DNA of 64,000 bases from Herbaspirillum huttiense (GCF_004367745.1 NZ_CP037993.1:5580001-5644000); one strand, 5' to 3'. Positions 8,575-25,471 are shown, numbered from the stretch's first letter. A program made the numbers and translations. The notes: a model not told the origin generated them from the sequence alone.

Positions 8575-9261
8575 ATGCATATCCTGCTGGTAGAGGATGA
8601 CATCGACATGTCGCGCGCCCTGGTGCGCGCGCTGGAGCGGCGCGGCTTTCAGGTCACGCATTGCGGCGATGGCATCAGTGCGCTCTCGCACATCAAGGAC
8701 GGGATCGGCGACCTGGTGGTGCTCGATCTCAATATTCCCGGACTGGACGGGCTGCACCTGCTGCAGCGCATCCGCTCGCAGGACATCGGTACCCCGGTGA
8801 TCGTGCTGACCGCGCGCGGCGCGGTGGGCGATCGCGTGGTGGGCCTCAATGCCGGTGCCGATGATTACCTGGCCAAGCCCTTTGATCTGGATGAGCTCGA
8901 TGCGCGTATTCGCGCGCTGCTGCGGCGGCGGACCAATGCCGATGACGGTGGGCAGCGCTGCGGGAACTTGCGCTTTGATCGGGCATCGGGGGCGTTCTAT
9001 TGTGACGATGAGCCGCTGGAATTGACTCCGCGCGAGCATACGCTGTTGAAGGCATTGATCGCCAAGCCGGGACATGCGGTGACCAAGGAGAAATTGTTCA
9101 GGCTGGTTTTTCCGATGGAGGAGAACACGCAGCTCGAAGCCATCGAAGTGGTGGTGCACCGGGTGCGCAAGAAACTCATGGAGACCGGTGCCGAGATCAT
9201 GACCCTGCGCGGGCTGGGCTATCTGCTGCGGGATCGGCAGCAGCAAGGTGGCGAGGGCTGA
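8575..9261 (+). CDS. OmpR-family response regulator (TctD/QseB-like)
   Basis: 228 residues from the ATG at 8575, with GGGAGATC upstream. The receiver domain has the acidic pair at residues 8-9, phosphoacceptor D51 in VVLDLNIPGLDG, and the lysine in YLAKPFDLDEL. The C-terminal winged helix (LTPREHTLLKALIAKPG to MTLRGLGYLL) is complete. The end overlaps the sensor kinase start by 14 bp, so the two are one operon. TctD-like regulators control citrate/tricarboxylate uptake in enterobacteria, but no tricarboxylate transporter is nearby; the closest possible target is the divergent phnD operon. Confidence 0.9.
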   Translation: MHILLVEDDIDMSRALVRALERRGFQVTHCGDGISALSHIKDGIGDLVVLDLNIPGLDGLHLLQRIRSQDIGTPVIVLTARGAVGDRVVGLNAGADDYLAKPFDLDELDARIRALLRRRTNADDGGQRCGNLRFDRASGAFYCDDEPLELTPREHTLLKALIAKPGHAVTKEKLFRLVFPMEENTQLEAIEVVVHRVRKKLMETGAEIMTLRGLGYLLRDRQQQGGEG

Positions 9262-10669
9262 GGACGTGGCACATCTGTTTTCGCGGCGTCGGTCGGTGCG
9301 CGCCTATCTGTTGGCGTGGATCATTTCGCCGATTGCCCTGTTCATCGTCATCGATTCCTTCTCGCTTTATCGCAATACACTGGAGTCGGTCAATACCGCT
9401 TATGACCGGATGCTGATTGCCTCGGTGCATTCGATTGGCGATCTGCTGCGCATCGAGAATGGCGAGCTCAAGGCTTCGCTGCCTTATGCGGCGCTGGAAA
9501 TTTATGAGGCCGATTATTCGAGCCGCATGATTTATCGCATCAATGGCCTGGACGGCAAGTTCTTCGAGGGCGATCAGGATCTGCCTTCCTACAAGGGGAA
9601 GGCGGACAAGGAAGCCATCTATCCGGCCCTGGCGCATATCTACGAAGATACCTATAACGGCGTGCCGGTCAGGGTGGCAGCGCTGTTCCAGCCGGTGGTG
9701 ACCAATGATCCGCGCGGCGCGGCACTGGTGCAGGTGGCCGAGACGATGGAGAACCGCAGTGCGCTGGCGCGCAAGATTTTCTGGGAGACGCTGATCCGGC
9801 AGGCGGCCTTGCTGGTGGTGATCGTGTCGGTGACCTTGTATGTGGTGCGGCGTGCGTTGCAACCGGTGGATGCCTTGCGGCGGCAGCTTGATGAGCGGCC
9901 GGCGGATGATCTCTCACCGGTGGCGCCGCCGATGGCACCGCGTGAATTGCAACCGTTCATCGATGCCTTGAATCAATTGATGGCGCGCTTGCGGCGGCTG
10001 CTGGATCATCAGCAACGTTTCGTGGCCAATGCCTCGCATCAGTTGCGTACGCCATTGGCCGTGCTGAAAACCCAGTTGCAGTCCGGCTTGCGGGGCGATG
10101 CGCCGGCGCCTGTCATCTGGCAGGAGATGTCCGGCACCGTCGAGCGGGCCACGACGCTGGCCAATCAATTGCTGTCCCTGGCCAAGGTCGAGCAGATCCG
10201 CGGTCGCGGGGCGCAGGAGGTGTGTGACCTGGGCATGCTGGCGCGCGAGACGGCAGTGGATCTGTCGCCGCTGATTGCGGAGAAGGATCTGGACTTCGAG
10301 CTGGAGGGGGAGAAGATCCTCGTGATGGGTCATCCGTGGATGATCGGGGAGCTGATTTCCAATCTGCTGCATAACGCGATCCGACATACACCTGTCCAAG
10401 GGAAGCTGGGCATCCGCATCAGTGCTCGGGAAGATGTGGCGGAGTTGCTGATCTGGGATAGCGGAGAGGGGATCGATGACCAGGCGATGGAGAATGTGTT
10501 CAAGGCGTTTTCTTCCAATGTCTCATCAGCCGGAGGCTTGGGTCTGACCATCTGCGGAGAGATTGTCGATTCGATGCAGGCAACCATCAGCTTGCGCAAT
10601 CGGATCAGCATGGAGGGGGCGCTTGAAGGCTTGGATGCACTGGTGCATTTCAGATCTGTTGCGGGGTGA
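9248..10669 (+). CDS. Sensor histidine kinase (TctE-like)
   Basis: 473 residues, starting with GTG at 9248 inside the end of the regulator gene. An N-terminal membrane segment (residues about 19-39), a periplasmic 2CSK_N-type sensor region to about residue 180, a second membrane segment (ALLVVIVSVTLYVV), then HAMP-like linker, H-box FVANASHQLRTPLA with the phosphoacceptor His, N-box ELISNLLHNAIRHTP and G-box DSGEGI. The second glycine box reads GGLGLTI, and the C-terminal about 20 residues after it are atypical (no standard G-x-x-F end). The partner is the regulator encoded immediately upstream. Confidence 0.88.
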   Translation: MARAEDVAHLFSRRRSVRAYLLAWIISPIALFIVIDSFSLYRNTLESVNTAYDRMLIASVHSIGDLLRIENGELKASLPYAALEIYEADYSSRMIYRINGLDGKFFEGDQDLPSYKGKADKEAIYPALAHIYEDTYNGVPVRVAALFQPVVTNDPRGAALVQVAETMENRSALARKIFWETLIRQAALLVVIVSVTLYVVRRALQPVDALRRQLDERPADDLSPVAPPMAPRELQPFIDALNQLMARLRRLLDHQQRFVANASHQLRTPLAVLKTQLQSGLRGDAPAPVIWQEMSGTVERATTLANQLLSLAKVEQIRGRGAQEVCDLGMLARETAVDLSPLIAEKDLDFELEGEKILVMGHPWMIGELISNLLHNAIRHTPVQGKLGIRISAREDVAELLIWDSGEGIDDQAMENVFKAFSSNVSSAGGLGLTICGEIVDSMQATISLRNRISMEGALEGLDALVHFRSVAG

Positions 10670-11409
10670 CGCTGGTGTCGCAAGAATGTAGAGGGTGTGG
10701 AAAACTTAGTTTTTTGTCGCTCTCGTTCGTCACTCAGCACAGCATGGGATGGACGCCTCGAATGCCTGTGTATAAGTTTTTGTATACTGTTTCCACTTAG
10801 TTCAGGTTGTGGACAAAGTAGCTTGCGTCGCATCCGTGGCGGAATTGGGGATAAGTTGATTGCTTTCCCACGGAGATGGTGTCATCACTCATTTGTTAGA
10901 AAAGCCGGCTTTGCCGGCTTTTCTTTTGGCGTTGGGTTTTGTCTTTAATACTCCAAGGAACTTGGAAAATAACCTATTACCTTGTTCTGCAACGGAAGGA
11001 CGTTGACTTGAGAAGCGCAAGACGTCAGCCAGCAGGATCGCTGTGGACAATTCATCCACGCCAGTTCAAGAGGAGTTAGCCTGTGGAAAACATAAGCTGG
11101 CTTTTCCTGTTGCTGGCCTGTGGAAAAGACAAACCGCGCCCGGTGTTGGGTGGTTCGGAGGTGATATGAAGAAGGAGGGTAAGACGGCCCGATATGCGGC
11201 GATGCGTAGAGAGCGCCTGTGGAAAAGATGAAGGAAGGCGCTGTTTTGTCAGTGCGGCGGACTGAGCCGAAGATACGCCAAGCCATCTGCATCAATCAAC
11301 AGCCTGGCGCGTTTCATGGCTTCCAAGCCGAGAGGACGGTATCGGAACCGTTGGCCACACAGGTATTTACTTCGCCTGCCGACCAAATGAAAACCGAGCG
11401 CACAAAGCA
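10670..11409. other. Gene-free 740-bp region with DnaA-box-like cluster
   Basis: No ORF here has coding character. The region holds an intrinsic terminator (10900-10930) and seven copies of a TGTG-GA-NAA-type 9-mer, all on the plus strand: 10696-10704, 10767-10775, 10808-10816, 11042-11050, 11082-11090, 11119-11127 and 11218-11226. The copy at 10767 (TGTGTATAA) is the exact complement of the DnaA-box consensus TTATNCACA. The others are TGTGGAAAA or TGTGGACAA, one base away from TGTGGATAA. Confidence 0.6.
10900..10930 (+). terminator. Rho-independent terminator downstream of the sensor kinase
   Basis: Perfect 10-bp inverted repeat AAAAGCCGGC / GCCGGCTTTT with a 3-nt loop, followed by TTTTCTTTTGG. 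It is 230 bp after the kinase stop. The A/T flanks make it usable from both sides. Confidence 0.8.
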
Positions 11410-11440
11410 AAAACCCTCGCTACTTGCGTAACGAGGGTTC
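11410..11440 (-). terminator. Intrinsic terminator of the first (downstream) rRNA operon
   Basis: Read on the minus strand, the stem AACCCTCG...CGAGGGTT with an inner GTA/TAC-type extension is followed by TTTTTGCTTTG. It lies directly after 5S rRNA. An almost identical structure is at 17160-17190, after the other 5S copy. Confidence 0.85.
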
Positions 11441-11454
11441 TTGGGGATAACAAG

Positions 11455-11568
11455 CCTGACGATGACCTACTTTCACACTGGTTGCAGCACTATCATCGGC
11501 GCGAAGTCGTTTCACGGTCCTGTTCGGGATGGGAAGGGGTGGTACCAACTTGCTATAGTCATCAGGCA
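11455..11568 (-). rRNA. rrf: 5S ribosomal RNA (copy 1)
   Basis: About 114 nt. The minus strand begins TGCCTGATGACTATAGCAAG and ends GTCAGGC, which pair as helix I, and the interior has the bacterial 5S loop CCGAACAGG. It is the last gene of the rRNA operon, with the terminator about 15 bp downstream. Ends are estimated from the helix and may be off by a few bases. Confidence 0.95.
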
Positions 11569-11710
11569 TAACTTGTAAAGTCAGTTGCTCTCGATGGAGC
11601 AGCAACTAACCCAAACTGGAAGAAGTATTTAGTAGATTCTTGGGTGTGATGCACTAGGGCAAACACAATATATGCTCAACTTGTCTATAACAGAGCTAAT
11701 GTTATAGGAA

Positions 11711-14577
<2,867 letters not shown>

Positions 14578-14769
14578 CTATAACGTTAGCCTCTTTTGCA
14601 AGAGCGTTATATGAAGCGTTGAGTTTTAGCGTTTGCCGTATTCCAAAGTAAGTCTTCTAATTGCTAAGATCACTTCGTAATACTTTGATTGATACAATCA
14701 CACCCATTTTTACTTTCGCAAGAACCGAAGTCCTGGCGATCGTTTAAATGAATCTTTACTTCTTCCAGA

Positions 14770-14781
14770 TTGTTAAAGAAC
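14770..14781 (-). promoter_or_regulatory. boxA antitermination element in the 16S-23S spacer (copy 1)
   Basis: The minus strand reads GTTCTTTAACAA, an excellent match to the rRNA boxA consensus (TGCTCTTTAACA) that loads the Nus complex. It lies between tRNA-Ala and 23S. Confidence 0.75.
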
Positions 14782-14856
14782 AAAAACAGCCATTGATCGT
14801 AAAAGATCAAACCTAAATCGCTACGTCATACACGCTGACTTAGGTTTGACATTTCT

Positions 14857-14932
14857 TGGTGGAGGTTGACGGGATCGAACCGACGACCCCCTGCTTGCAA
14901 AGCAGGTGCTCTCCCAGCTGAGCTAAACCCCC
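14857..14932 (-). tRNA. tRNA-Ala (TGC anticodon), copy 1
   Basis: 76 nt including encoded CCA. The minus strand starts GGGGGTTTAGCTCAGCTGGG, the anticodon loop is TTTGCAA (TGC), and the T-arm GGTTCGATCC is intact. The acceptor stem GGGGGTT pairs with AACCTCC with one wobble. It lies between tRNA-Ile and 23S, as in most proteobacterial rRNA operons. Confidence 0.97.
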
Positions 14933-14939
14933 GAAACTT

Positions 14940-15016
14940 TGGTGGGTCTGGTTGGGCTCGAACCAACGACCCCCGCGTTATCAACACGGTGCTCTAACCA
15001 GCTGAGCTACAGACCC
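14940..15016 (-). tRNA. tRNA-Ile (GAT anticodon), copy 1
   Basis: 77 nt including CCA. The minus strand starts GGGTCTGTAGCTCAGCTGGT, the anticodon loop is TTGATAA (GAT) and the T-arm is GGTTCGAGCC. The anticodon stem has one T-G wobble pair (CCGTG/CGCGG). Encoded 7 bp upstream of tRNA-Ala. Confidence 0.97.
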
Positions 15017-15130
15017 GCTTGGATCAGTATCAGTAGCCAGTCAGTGACCTGTGTCACGGACCGTGCTTCACCAAATAACTGTTCTTGATTTACAGCCGAT
15101 AAGTGTGGACGCTTAACTTCGTGCGCACTC

Positions 15131-16666
<1,536 letters not shown>

Positions 16667-17159
16667 AATCTCTGTTTTGTGCCATTTCTGGCTACCCCGA
16701 AGGGCATCGCTCTCTCAAAATACTGACAGGTAATTTCTTGCGAACTTACCTATATTTCTTGTGAGCATTTAATATTTAAAGTTTCCAGAACCGAAGTTCT
16801 GTCGCACTTCATTAAACGCCCACGCTTATCGGCTGTTAATTTTTAAAGATCTTGTCTGCCGCAAACGCGCCTGGCGCTGTTTGCATCGCTGCGAATCGTT
16901 TTGTTCGTCAGCAGCAGAGAAACGAGATTATGTAGCAGTTTGTTTATCGCGTCAACTACTTTTTTGCGATTCGTTTTAAATCTTTTCGTCTCGCTTAACT
17001 TCCGCTTTGACTACTTCCATTTAAAACGTACTTCACACTGCTTCATGCCTCTTTGCTTTCCGGTTCAACCTGGTTCGCTTTTCAGCGGTCACCGTTGTTC
17101 CGGCCAGCTCGGTGAAGACTCATTCATACTTCAGGGTCTCACACGTATACTTAAAAGCA
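16667..17159 (-). promoter_or_regulatory. Leader and promoter region of rRNA operon copy 1
   Basis: No gene here. On the minus strand a sigma-70 promoter reads TTGACG (16950-16955), 17 bp, CATAAT (16927-16932); predicted start near 16920, giving a leader of about 250 nt. Upstream of -35 there is an A/T-rich stretch (16957-16990) resembling an UP element. A boxA-like GATCTTTAAAAA is at 16840-16851. The discriminator after the -10 is CTCGTTTC, not GC-rich. The remaining 170 bp up to the terminator of the other operon show nothing recognisable. Confidence 0.75.
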
Positions 17160-17190
17160 AAAACCCTCGCTACTTTCGTAACGAGGGTTC
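17160..17190 (-). terminator. Intrinsic terminator of the second (upstream) rRNA operon
   Basis: Same hairpin as at 11410-11440 apart from one loop base (CTTT instead of CTTG). On the minus strand the stem is followed by TTTTTGCTTTT. It separates the two tandem operons. Confidence 0.85.
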
Positions 17191-17204
17191 TTGGGGATAA
17201 CAAG

Positions 17205-17318
17205 CCTGACGATGACCTACTTTCACACTGGTTGCAGCACTATCATCGGCGCGAAGTCGTTTCACGGTCCTGTTCGGGATGGGAAGGGGTGGTACCAACT
17301 TGCTATAGTCATCAGGCA
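17205..17318 (-). rRNA. rrf: 5S ribosomal RNA (copy 2)
   Basis: Identical by eye to copy 1, offset by exactly 5,750 bp. Same helix I ends and loop motif. Confidence 0.95.
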
Positions 17319-17460
17319 TAACTTGTAAAGTCAGTTGCTCTCGATGGAGCAGCAACTAACCCAAACTGGAAGAAGTATTTAGTAGATTCTTGGGTGTGAT
17401 GCACTAGGGCAAACACAATATATGCTCAACTTGTCTATAACAGAGCTAATGTTATAGGAA

Positions 17461-20327
<2,867 letters not shown>

Positions 20328-20524
20328 CTATAACGTTAGCCTCTTTTGCAAGAGCGTTATATGAAGCGTTGAGTTTTAGCGTTTGCCGTATTCCAAAGTA
20401 AGTCTTCTAATTGCTAAGATCACTTCGTAATACTTTGATTGATACAATCACACCCATTTTTTTGATTCATACAAGGACCGCAGTCCTGGCATTCATCATC
20501 AAATGAATCTTTACTTCTTCCAGA

Positions 20525-20536
20525 TTGTTAAAGAAC
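20525..20536 (-). promoter_or_regulatory. boxA antitermination element in the 16S-23S spacer (copy 2)
   Basis: Minus-strand GTTCTTTAACAA, identical to copy 1. Confidence 0.75.
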
Positions 20537-20619
20537 AAAAACAGCCATTGATCATAAAAGATCAAACCTAAATCACTACGTCTTGCGTTTTGCGACGCTG
20601 ACTTAGGTTTGACATTTCT

Positions 20620-20695
20620 TGGTGGAGGTTGACGGGATCGAACCGACGACCCCCTGCTTGCAAAGCAGGTGCTCTCCCAGCTGAGCTAAACCCCC
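20620..20695 (-). tRNA. tRNA-Ala (TGC anticodon), copy 2
   Basis: 76 nt with CCA, identical to copy 1. The spacer between it and 23S carries a short extra segment (TTGCGTTTTGCG, about 20583-20594) not found in copy 1, which shifts the offset between the operons from 5,750 to 5,763 bp. Confidence 0.97.
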
Positions 20696-20702
20696 GAAAC
20701 TT

Positions 20703-20779
20703 TGGTGGGTCTGGTTGGGCTCGAACCAACGACCCCCGCGTTATCAACACGGTGCTCTAACCAGCTGAGCTACAGACCC
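20703..20779 (-). tRNA. tRNA-Ile (GAT anticodon), copy 2
   Basis: 77 nt with CCA, identical to copy 1, including the wobble pair in the anticodon stem. Confidence 0.97.
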
Positions 20780-20893
20780 GCTTGGATCAGTATCAGTAGC
20801 CAGTCAGTGACCTGTGTCACGGACCGCGCTTCACCAAATAACTGTTCTTGATTTACAGCCGATAAGTGTGGACGCTTAACTTCGTGCGCACTC

Positions 20894-22429
<1,536 letters not shown>

Positions 22430-22745
22430 AATCTCTGTTTTGTGCCATTTCTGGCTACCCCGAAGGGCATCGCTCTCTCAAAATACTGACAGGTAATTTC
22501 TTGCGATCTTACCTATATTTCTTGTGAGCATTTAATATTTAAAGTTTCCAGAACCGAAGTTCTGTCGCACTTCATTAAACGCCCACGCTTATCGGCTGTT
22601 AATTTTTAAAGATCTGTCTGTCGCAAACGCGCTTGGCGCTGTTTGCATCGCTGCGAATCGTTTTGTTCGTCAGCAGGGGGCGAACTATAGCAACGCATCC
22701 GGCAGCGCGCAAGTACTTTTTGAAAAATAGTTCAAAATAATTTAG
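22430..22745 (-). promoter_or_regulatory. Leader and promoter region of rRNA operon copy 2
   Basis: On the minus strand the promoter reads TTGCGC (22707-22712), 17 bp, TATAGT (22684-22689), then TCGCCCCC. That GC-rich discriminator is the hallmark of ppGpp-controlled rRNA promoters. The predicted start is near 22677, giving a leader of about 248 nt. An A/T-rich stretch at 22713-22745 fits an UP element. A boxA-like GATCTTTAAAAA is at 22603-22614. Leader and 16S are nearly the same as copy 1, but the promoter itself is unrelated in sequence. Confidence 0.8.
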
Positions 22746-22833
22746 AAGGATATGAGCCAGGCTCCATCTGGTACGCCGCAAAGCCTTACCCAGCTTGATC
22801 TTCAGAGATTCTGGCCAGCACCGAAAAAAAACC

Positions 22834-22880
22834 AAAAGAATCCGGGCCATCCCTGGCGGGACGGCCCGGATTCTTTTTTA
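22834..22880 (-). terminator. Intrinsic terminator after the BON-domain gene
   Basis: Long inverted repeat AAAAGAATCCGGGCC / GGCCCGGATTCTTTT with a loop of about 14 nt; on the minus strand it is followed by GGTTTTTTTTCGG. It isolates the BON gene from the rRNA promoter about 90 bp further down. Confidence 0.88.
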
Positions 22881-22936
22881 CTGATCTAAATAATTCAAAT
22901 AATTACCGGATTTTCTGCAAACCAAGGCGGCTCTGC

Positions 22937-23281
22937 TCAACCTGCCTTCACGGTCAGGTCGCTCTTCACGTCGCGCACTCCCTCGACCCCGGCGACCAAT
23001 TGCAAGGCATGCTGGCCCAGCTCGGCGCTGGGGACGGAACCCTTCAGGGTGACCACGCCATCCTTGGTGCTGACCTTGATCTTCATGGAAGAGATCTGCT
23101 TGTCTTCCACCAGCGCCGCCTTCACCTTGGCGGTGATCACGGAATCGTCAATATAGGCGCCGGCCTTCTGCGCAGAGGGCGCATTGGTGCTGGCGGAATC
23201 CGCCGCGTGGACTGCCGGTGCGGCAGAGGCCATCACCATGGCGGCGGCCAGCAGTCGTGCTGCAAGTGAAGATGTCTTCAT
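22937..23281 (-). CDS. Periplasmic BON-domain protein (OsmY/hyperosmotic-type)
   Basis: 114 residues from the ATG at 23281, which has AAGGAGAA four bases upstream; an in-frame ATG six codons earlier has a poorer context. A Sec signal peptide (LLAAAMVMASAAPAVHA, cleaved near residue 26) is followed by one BON domain: DDSVITAKVKAALVEDKQIS, then the V-x-T-x-D-G-V-V-T-L-x-G core (KVSTKDGVVTLKGSV) and GVRDVKSDLTV. BON domains bind lipids or envelope structures and are often stress-induced. A sigma-54 promoter sits 80 bp upstream, and the sigma-54 activator gene glrR ends 232 bp upstream on the same strand. Confidence 0.88.
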   Translation of the reverse strand: MKTSSLAARLLAAAMVMASAAPAVHAADSASTNAPSAQKAGAYIDDSVITAKVKAALVEDKQISSMKIKVSTKDGVVTLKGSVPSAELGQHALQLVAGVEGVRDVKSDLTVKAG

Positions 23282-23360
23282 GAAGTTCTCCTTGTTCAAT
23301 GAGGTGGACCTGGCATTGCCCTTCCCTTCACCGAGGCGGGCAACTCTGGTCTATACGTTC

Positions 23361-23375
23361 GCAAATGCCATGCCA
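23361..23375 (-). promoter_or_regulatory. Sigma-54 (-24/-12) promoter of the BON-domain gene
   Basis: The minus strand reads TGGCAT-GGCAT-TTGC, matching TGGCAC-N5-TTGC with one mismatch and exact spacing; the essential GG (-24) and GC (-12) are present. The predicted start is about 12 bp downstream, giving an untranslated leader of roughly 70 nt before the ATG at 23281. Confidence 0.7.
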
Positions 23376-23476
23376 CCCCAAGCTATCCTCAATGAAATCA
23401 GAGACTTATCGCGCGAACTCAGCAGTACGGCAGCAAAGATGAGCCGGCAAACCCACCATTTCCGTCGGCCGGACCC

Positions 23477-23496
23477 GACATCATGTCGCAGCGACA
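23477..23496. promoter_or_regulatory. Candidate upstream activator site (TGTC/GACA half-sites)
   Basis: A perfect palindrome GACAT-C-ATGTC (23477-23487) overlaps a second inverted repeat TGTCG-CAG-CGACA (23484-23496). Both use TGTC/GACA half-sites, as reported for enterobacterial GlrR, though with shorter spacing. It lies about 100 bp upstream of the sigma-54 promoter, a normal distance for an enhancer. Confidence 0.45.
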
Positions 23497-23513
23497 AGCG
23501 CAACTCCTTGATT

Positions 23514-24896
23514 TCAAACGACTCCATCCTGTCGCTCCATCACGACGGCCTCCTCGCCACCCCGGAATCGCCTTGGATCCAGTCCATTCTTCTGCAGCAG
23601 CCGGTAAAACTCGGTTCGATTGCGATCGGCCAGCCGGGCTGCGTCGGAGACATTGCCATCCGTCAGCTTCAGCAGCCGCACGAGGTAATCCCGCTCGAAT
23701 TTCTGCTTGGCCTCTGCATAACGCAGCAGATCCAGCGTCGGCACTCGCAATGCGCGCTGCACCAGCGACGCCGGGATCAGCGGCGCGGTCGACAACGCGC
23801 ACACCTGCTCGACGACGTTATAGAGCTGGCGCACATTGCCGGGCCAGTGGGCCAGGCTGAGCACTTCCAGCGCATCCGGGGCAAAGCCCGTCAGGCGCTT
23901 GGGATAGCGCGCGGCGATGGTCTTGAGGAAATGATTGGCCAGCAGCGCGATATCCTCACGCCGCTCTTCCAGCGGCGGCAGGCTGAGCGTGACCACATTG
24001 AGCCGGTAATACAGATCGGCCCGGAAGTGCCCCTCATTCATGGCCGCCTCCAGGTCGCGGTGGGTGGCCGAGATCACCCGTACGTCGACCTCGGCAGCCT
24101 GGTTGGCCCCCACCTGCCGCACGGTCTTTTCCTGCAGTACGCGCAACAGCTTGACCTGCAAGGCCAGCGGCATATCCCCGATTTCATCGAGAAACAGGGT
24201 GCCGCCTTCCGCCGCCTGGAATAAACCTTCACGATGCTCTACAGCGCCGGTAAATGCGCCTTTCACATGGCCGAACAATTCGGACTCCAGCAACTGCTCG
24301 GGAATGGCACCGCAATTGACGGCAATGAAGGGCTTGTCGGCGCGCGGACTGGCGCGGTGAATGGCGCGGGCCAGCACCTCCTTGCCGGTACCGCTGTCGC
24401 CACGGATGAGGATGCTGGCGTCGGAGGCCGCCACCAGCCGCGCCTCCGCCAGCAGTTCGTCGACCCGCTGGCTGCGGCTGATGATGTCGGCGCGCCAGGC
24501 TTCATCCGGCGTCTCCTGGGCGGGCGCGGACAGGCTCAGGGCCTGGGCCACCTTGTCCAGCAGGACATGGCCATCAAACGGCTTGGTGAGATAGGCGAAG
24601 GCCCCCTGCGTGGTGGCCTCGACGGCATCGGGAATGGTGCCATGGGCGGTGAGCAGGATCACCGGCAAGGCCGGATAGCGGCTGCGGATCTCGGCAAACA
24701 GCGCCAGCCCATCCATGCCGGGCAGACGCACGTCGGTGATCACCAGCGCCGGCAGCGCAATGGCCAGCTGGGCCAGGGCGGCCTCGGCGCTTTCCACGGC
24801 CAGGATGCGGTAGCCGCTGGCGTTCAGGCGCAGCGTCAGCAATCGCAGCAGGTCGGGATCATCGTCGACCAGCATCAGGGGGGCAGTCTTTCCCAT
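23514..24896 (-). CDS. glrR: Sigma-54-dependent response regulator (GlrR/QseF family)
   Basis: 460 residues from the ATG at 24896 (GGAG upstream). The receiver domain has D55 in ITDVRLPGMDG. The central AAA+ domain has Walker A GDSGTGKE, the sigma-54 contact loop GAFTGA and the Walker B GGTLFLDEIGDM. The C-terminal helix-turn-helix of Fis type is at about residues 405-435 (GNVSDAARLADRNRTEFYRLL). It is the third gene of a kinase-lipoprotein-regulator operon in the order known for glrK-qseG-glrR in enterobacteria, where GlrR activates sigma-54 promoters of envelope-stress sRNA and rpoE. Here the nearest sigma-54 promoter is that of the BON gene. Confidence 0.9.
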   Translation of the reverse strand: MGKTAPLMLVDDDPDLLRLLTLRLNASGYRILAVESAEAALAQLAIALPALVITDVRLPGMDGLALFAEIRSRYPALPVILLTAHGTIPDAVEATTQGAFAYLTKPFDGHVLLDKVAQALSLSAPAQETPDEAWRADIISRSQRVDELLAEARLVAASDASILIRGDSGTGKEVLARAIHRASPRADKPFIAVNCGAIPEQLLESELFGHVKGAFTGAVEHREGLFQAAEGGTLFLDEIGDMPLALQVKLLRVLQEKTVRQVGANQAAEVDVRVISATHRDLEAAMNEGHFRADLYYRLNVVTLSLPPLEERREDIALLANHFLKTIAARYPKRLTGFAPDALEVLSLAHWPGNVRQLYNVVEQVCALSTAPLIPASLVQRALRVPTLDLLRYAEAKQKFERDYLVRLLKLTDGNVSDAARLADRNRTEFYRLLQKNGLDPRRFRGGEEAVVMERQDGVV

Positions 24897-24967
24897 CGGG
24901 ACTCCAGTTCCAGTAAAGGGAACGGCCCCGGCGGGATGGCGGCACCCCGGGTCTTCAGGGATGCAGA

Positions 24968-25471
24968 TTACTTGCCGCCAGCCGGCAGGGTCCGTTCGAT
25001 GTTCTTGAGCGCTTCCAGCTTGTCGTTGAGCTGATCGACCTTGCGCTGCGCTTCCTTCAGTTGCACCGAGGACTTCTCGGCACCGTCGGCCACGCGGCGC
25101 AGGTCGGAATAATGTCCAACCAGCAACTGCACCAGAGGCTTGAGCTTCTCCGCTTCGACGCTGCGATCGGCCATGACGTTCCATAGCTGGGCTTCGGCCT
25201 TGGCCAGGTCGATGGCGTCGCGCGTCAAAGACAGCGCCATGGCGCGGCGCACATTGGTCGCCGGACCGGCCGGATAGGTATTGACACGCTGCAACTCGCG
25301 GCCCAGTTCGGCCGGCGTCATCTTGCGCAGCTGGACGTTGTAGGCCAGCAGTTCGTCGATATTGCTGGAGGATTGGATGAGCTGGACGGTCGACGTCGGC
25401 GCGGACGGCTGCGGCCCCACACACGCGGCCAGCACGACGGAACAAGCCAGGATCAGGATCTTATTTTTCAT
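24968..25471 (-). CDS. qseG: Outer-membrane lipoprotein of the QseG/YfhG type
   Basis: 167 residues from the ATG at 25471, overlapping the kinase stop by 11 bp; the longer frame upstream was rejected. A lipoprotein signal ends at LAAC (Cys about residue 17). The mature part is mostly helical with a predicted coiled coil at residues about 120-160 (KSSVQLKEAQRKVDQLNDKLEALKN broken here for brevity into heptads of L/V). Position between kinase and sigma-54 regulator is the basis for the QseG assignment; sequence alone would give only a helical lipoprotein. In enterobacteria QseG interacts with the sensor kinase periplasmic domain. Confidence 0.75.
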   Translation of the reverse strand: MKNKILILACSVVLAACVGPQPSAPTSTVQLIQSSSNIDELLAYNVQLRKMTPAELGRELQRVNTYPAGPATNVRRAMALSLTRDAIDLAKAEAQLWNVMADRSVEAEKLKPLVQLLVGHYSDLRRVADGAEKSSVQLKEAQRKVDQLNDKLEALKNIERTLPAGGK

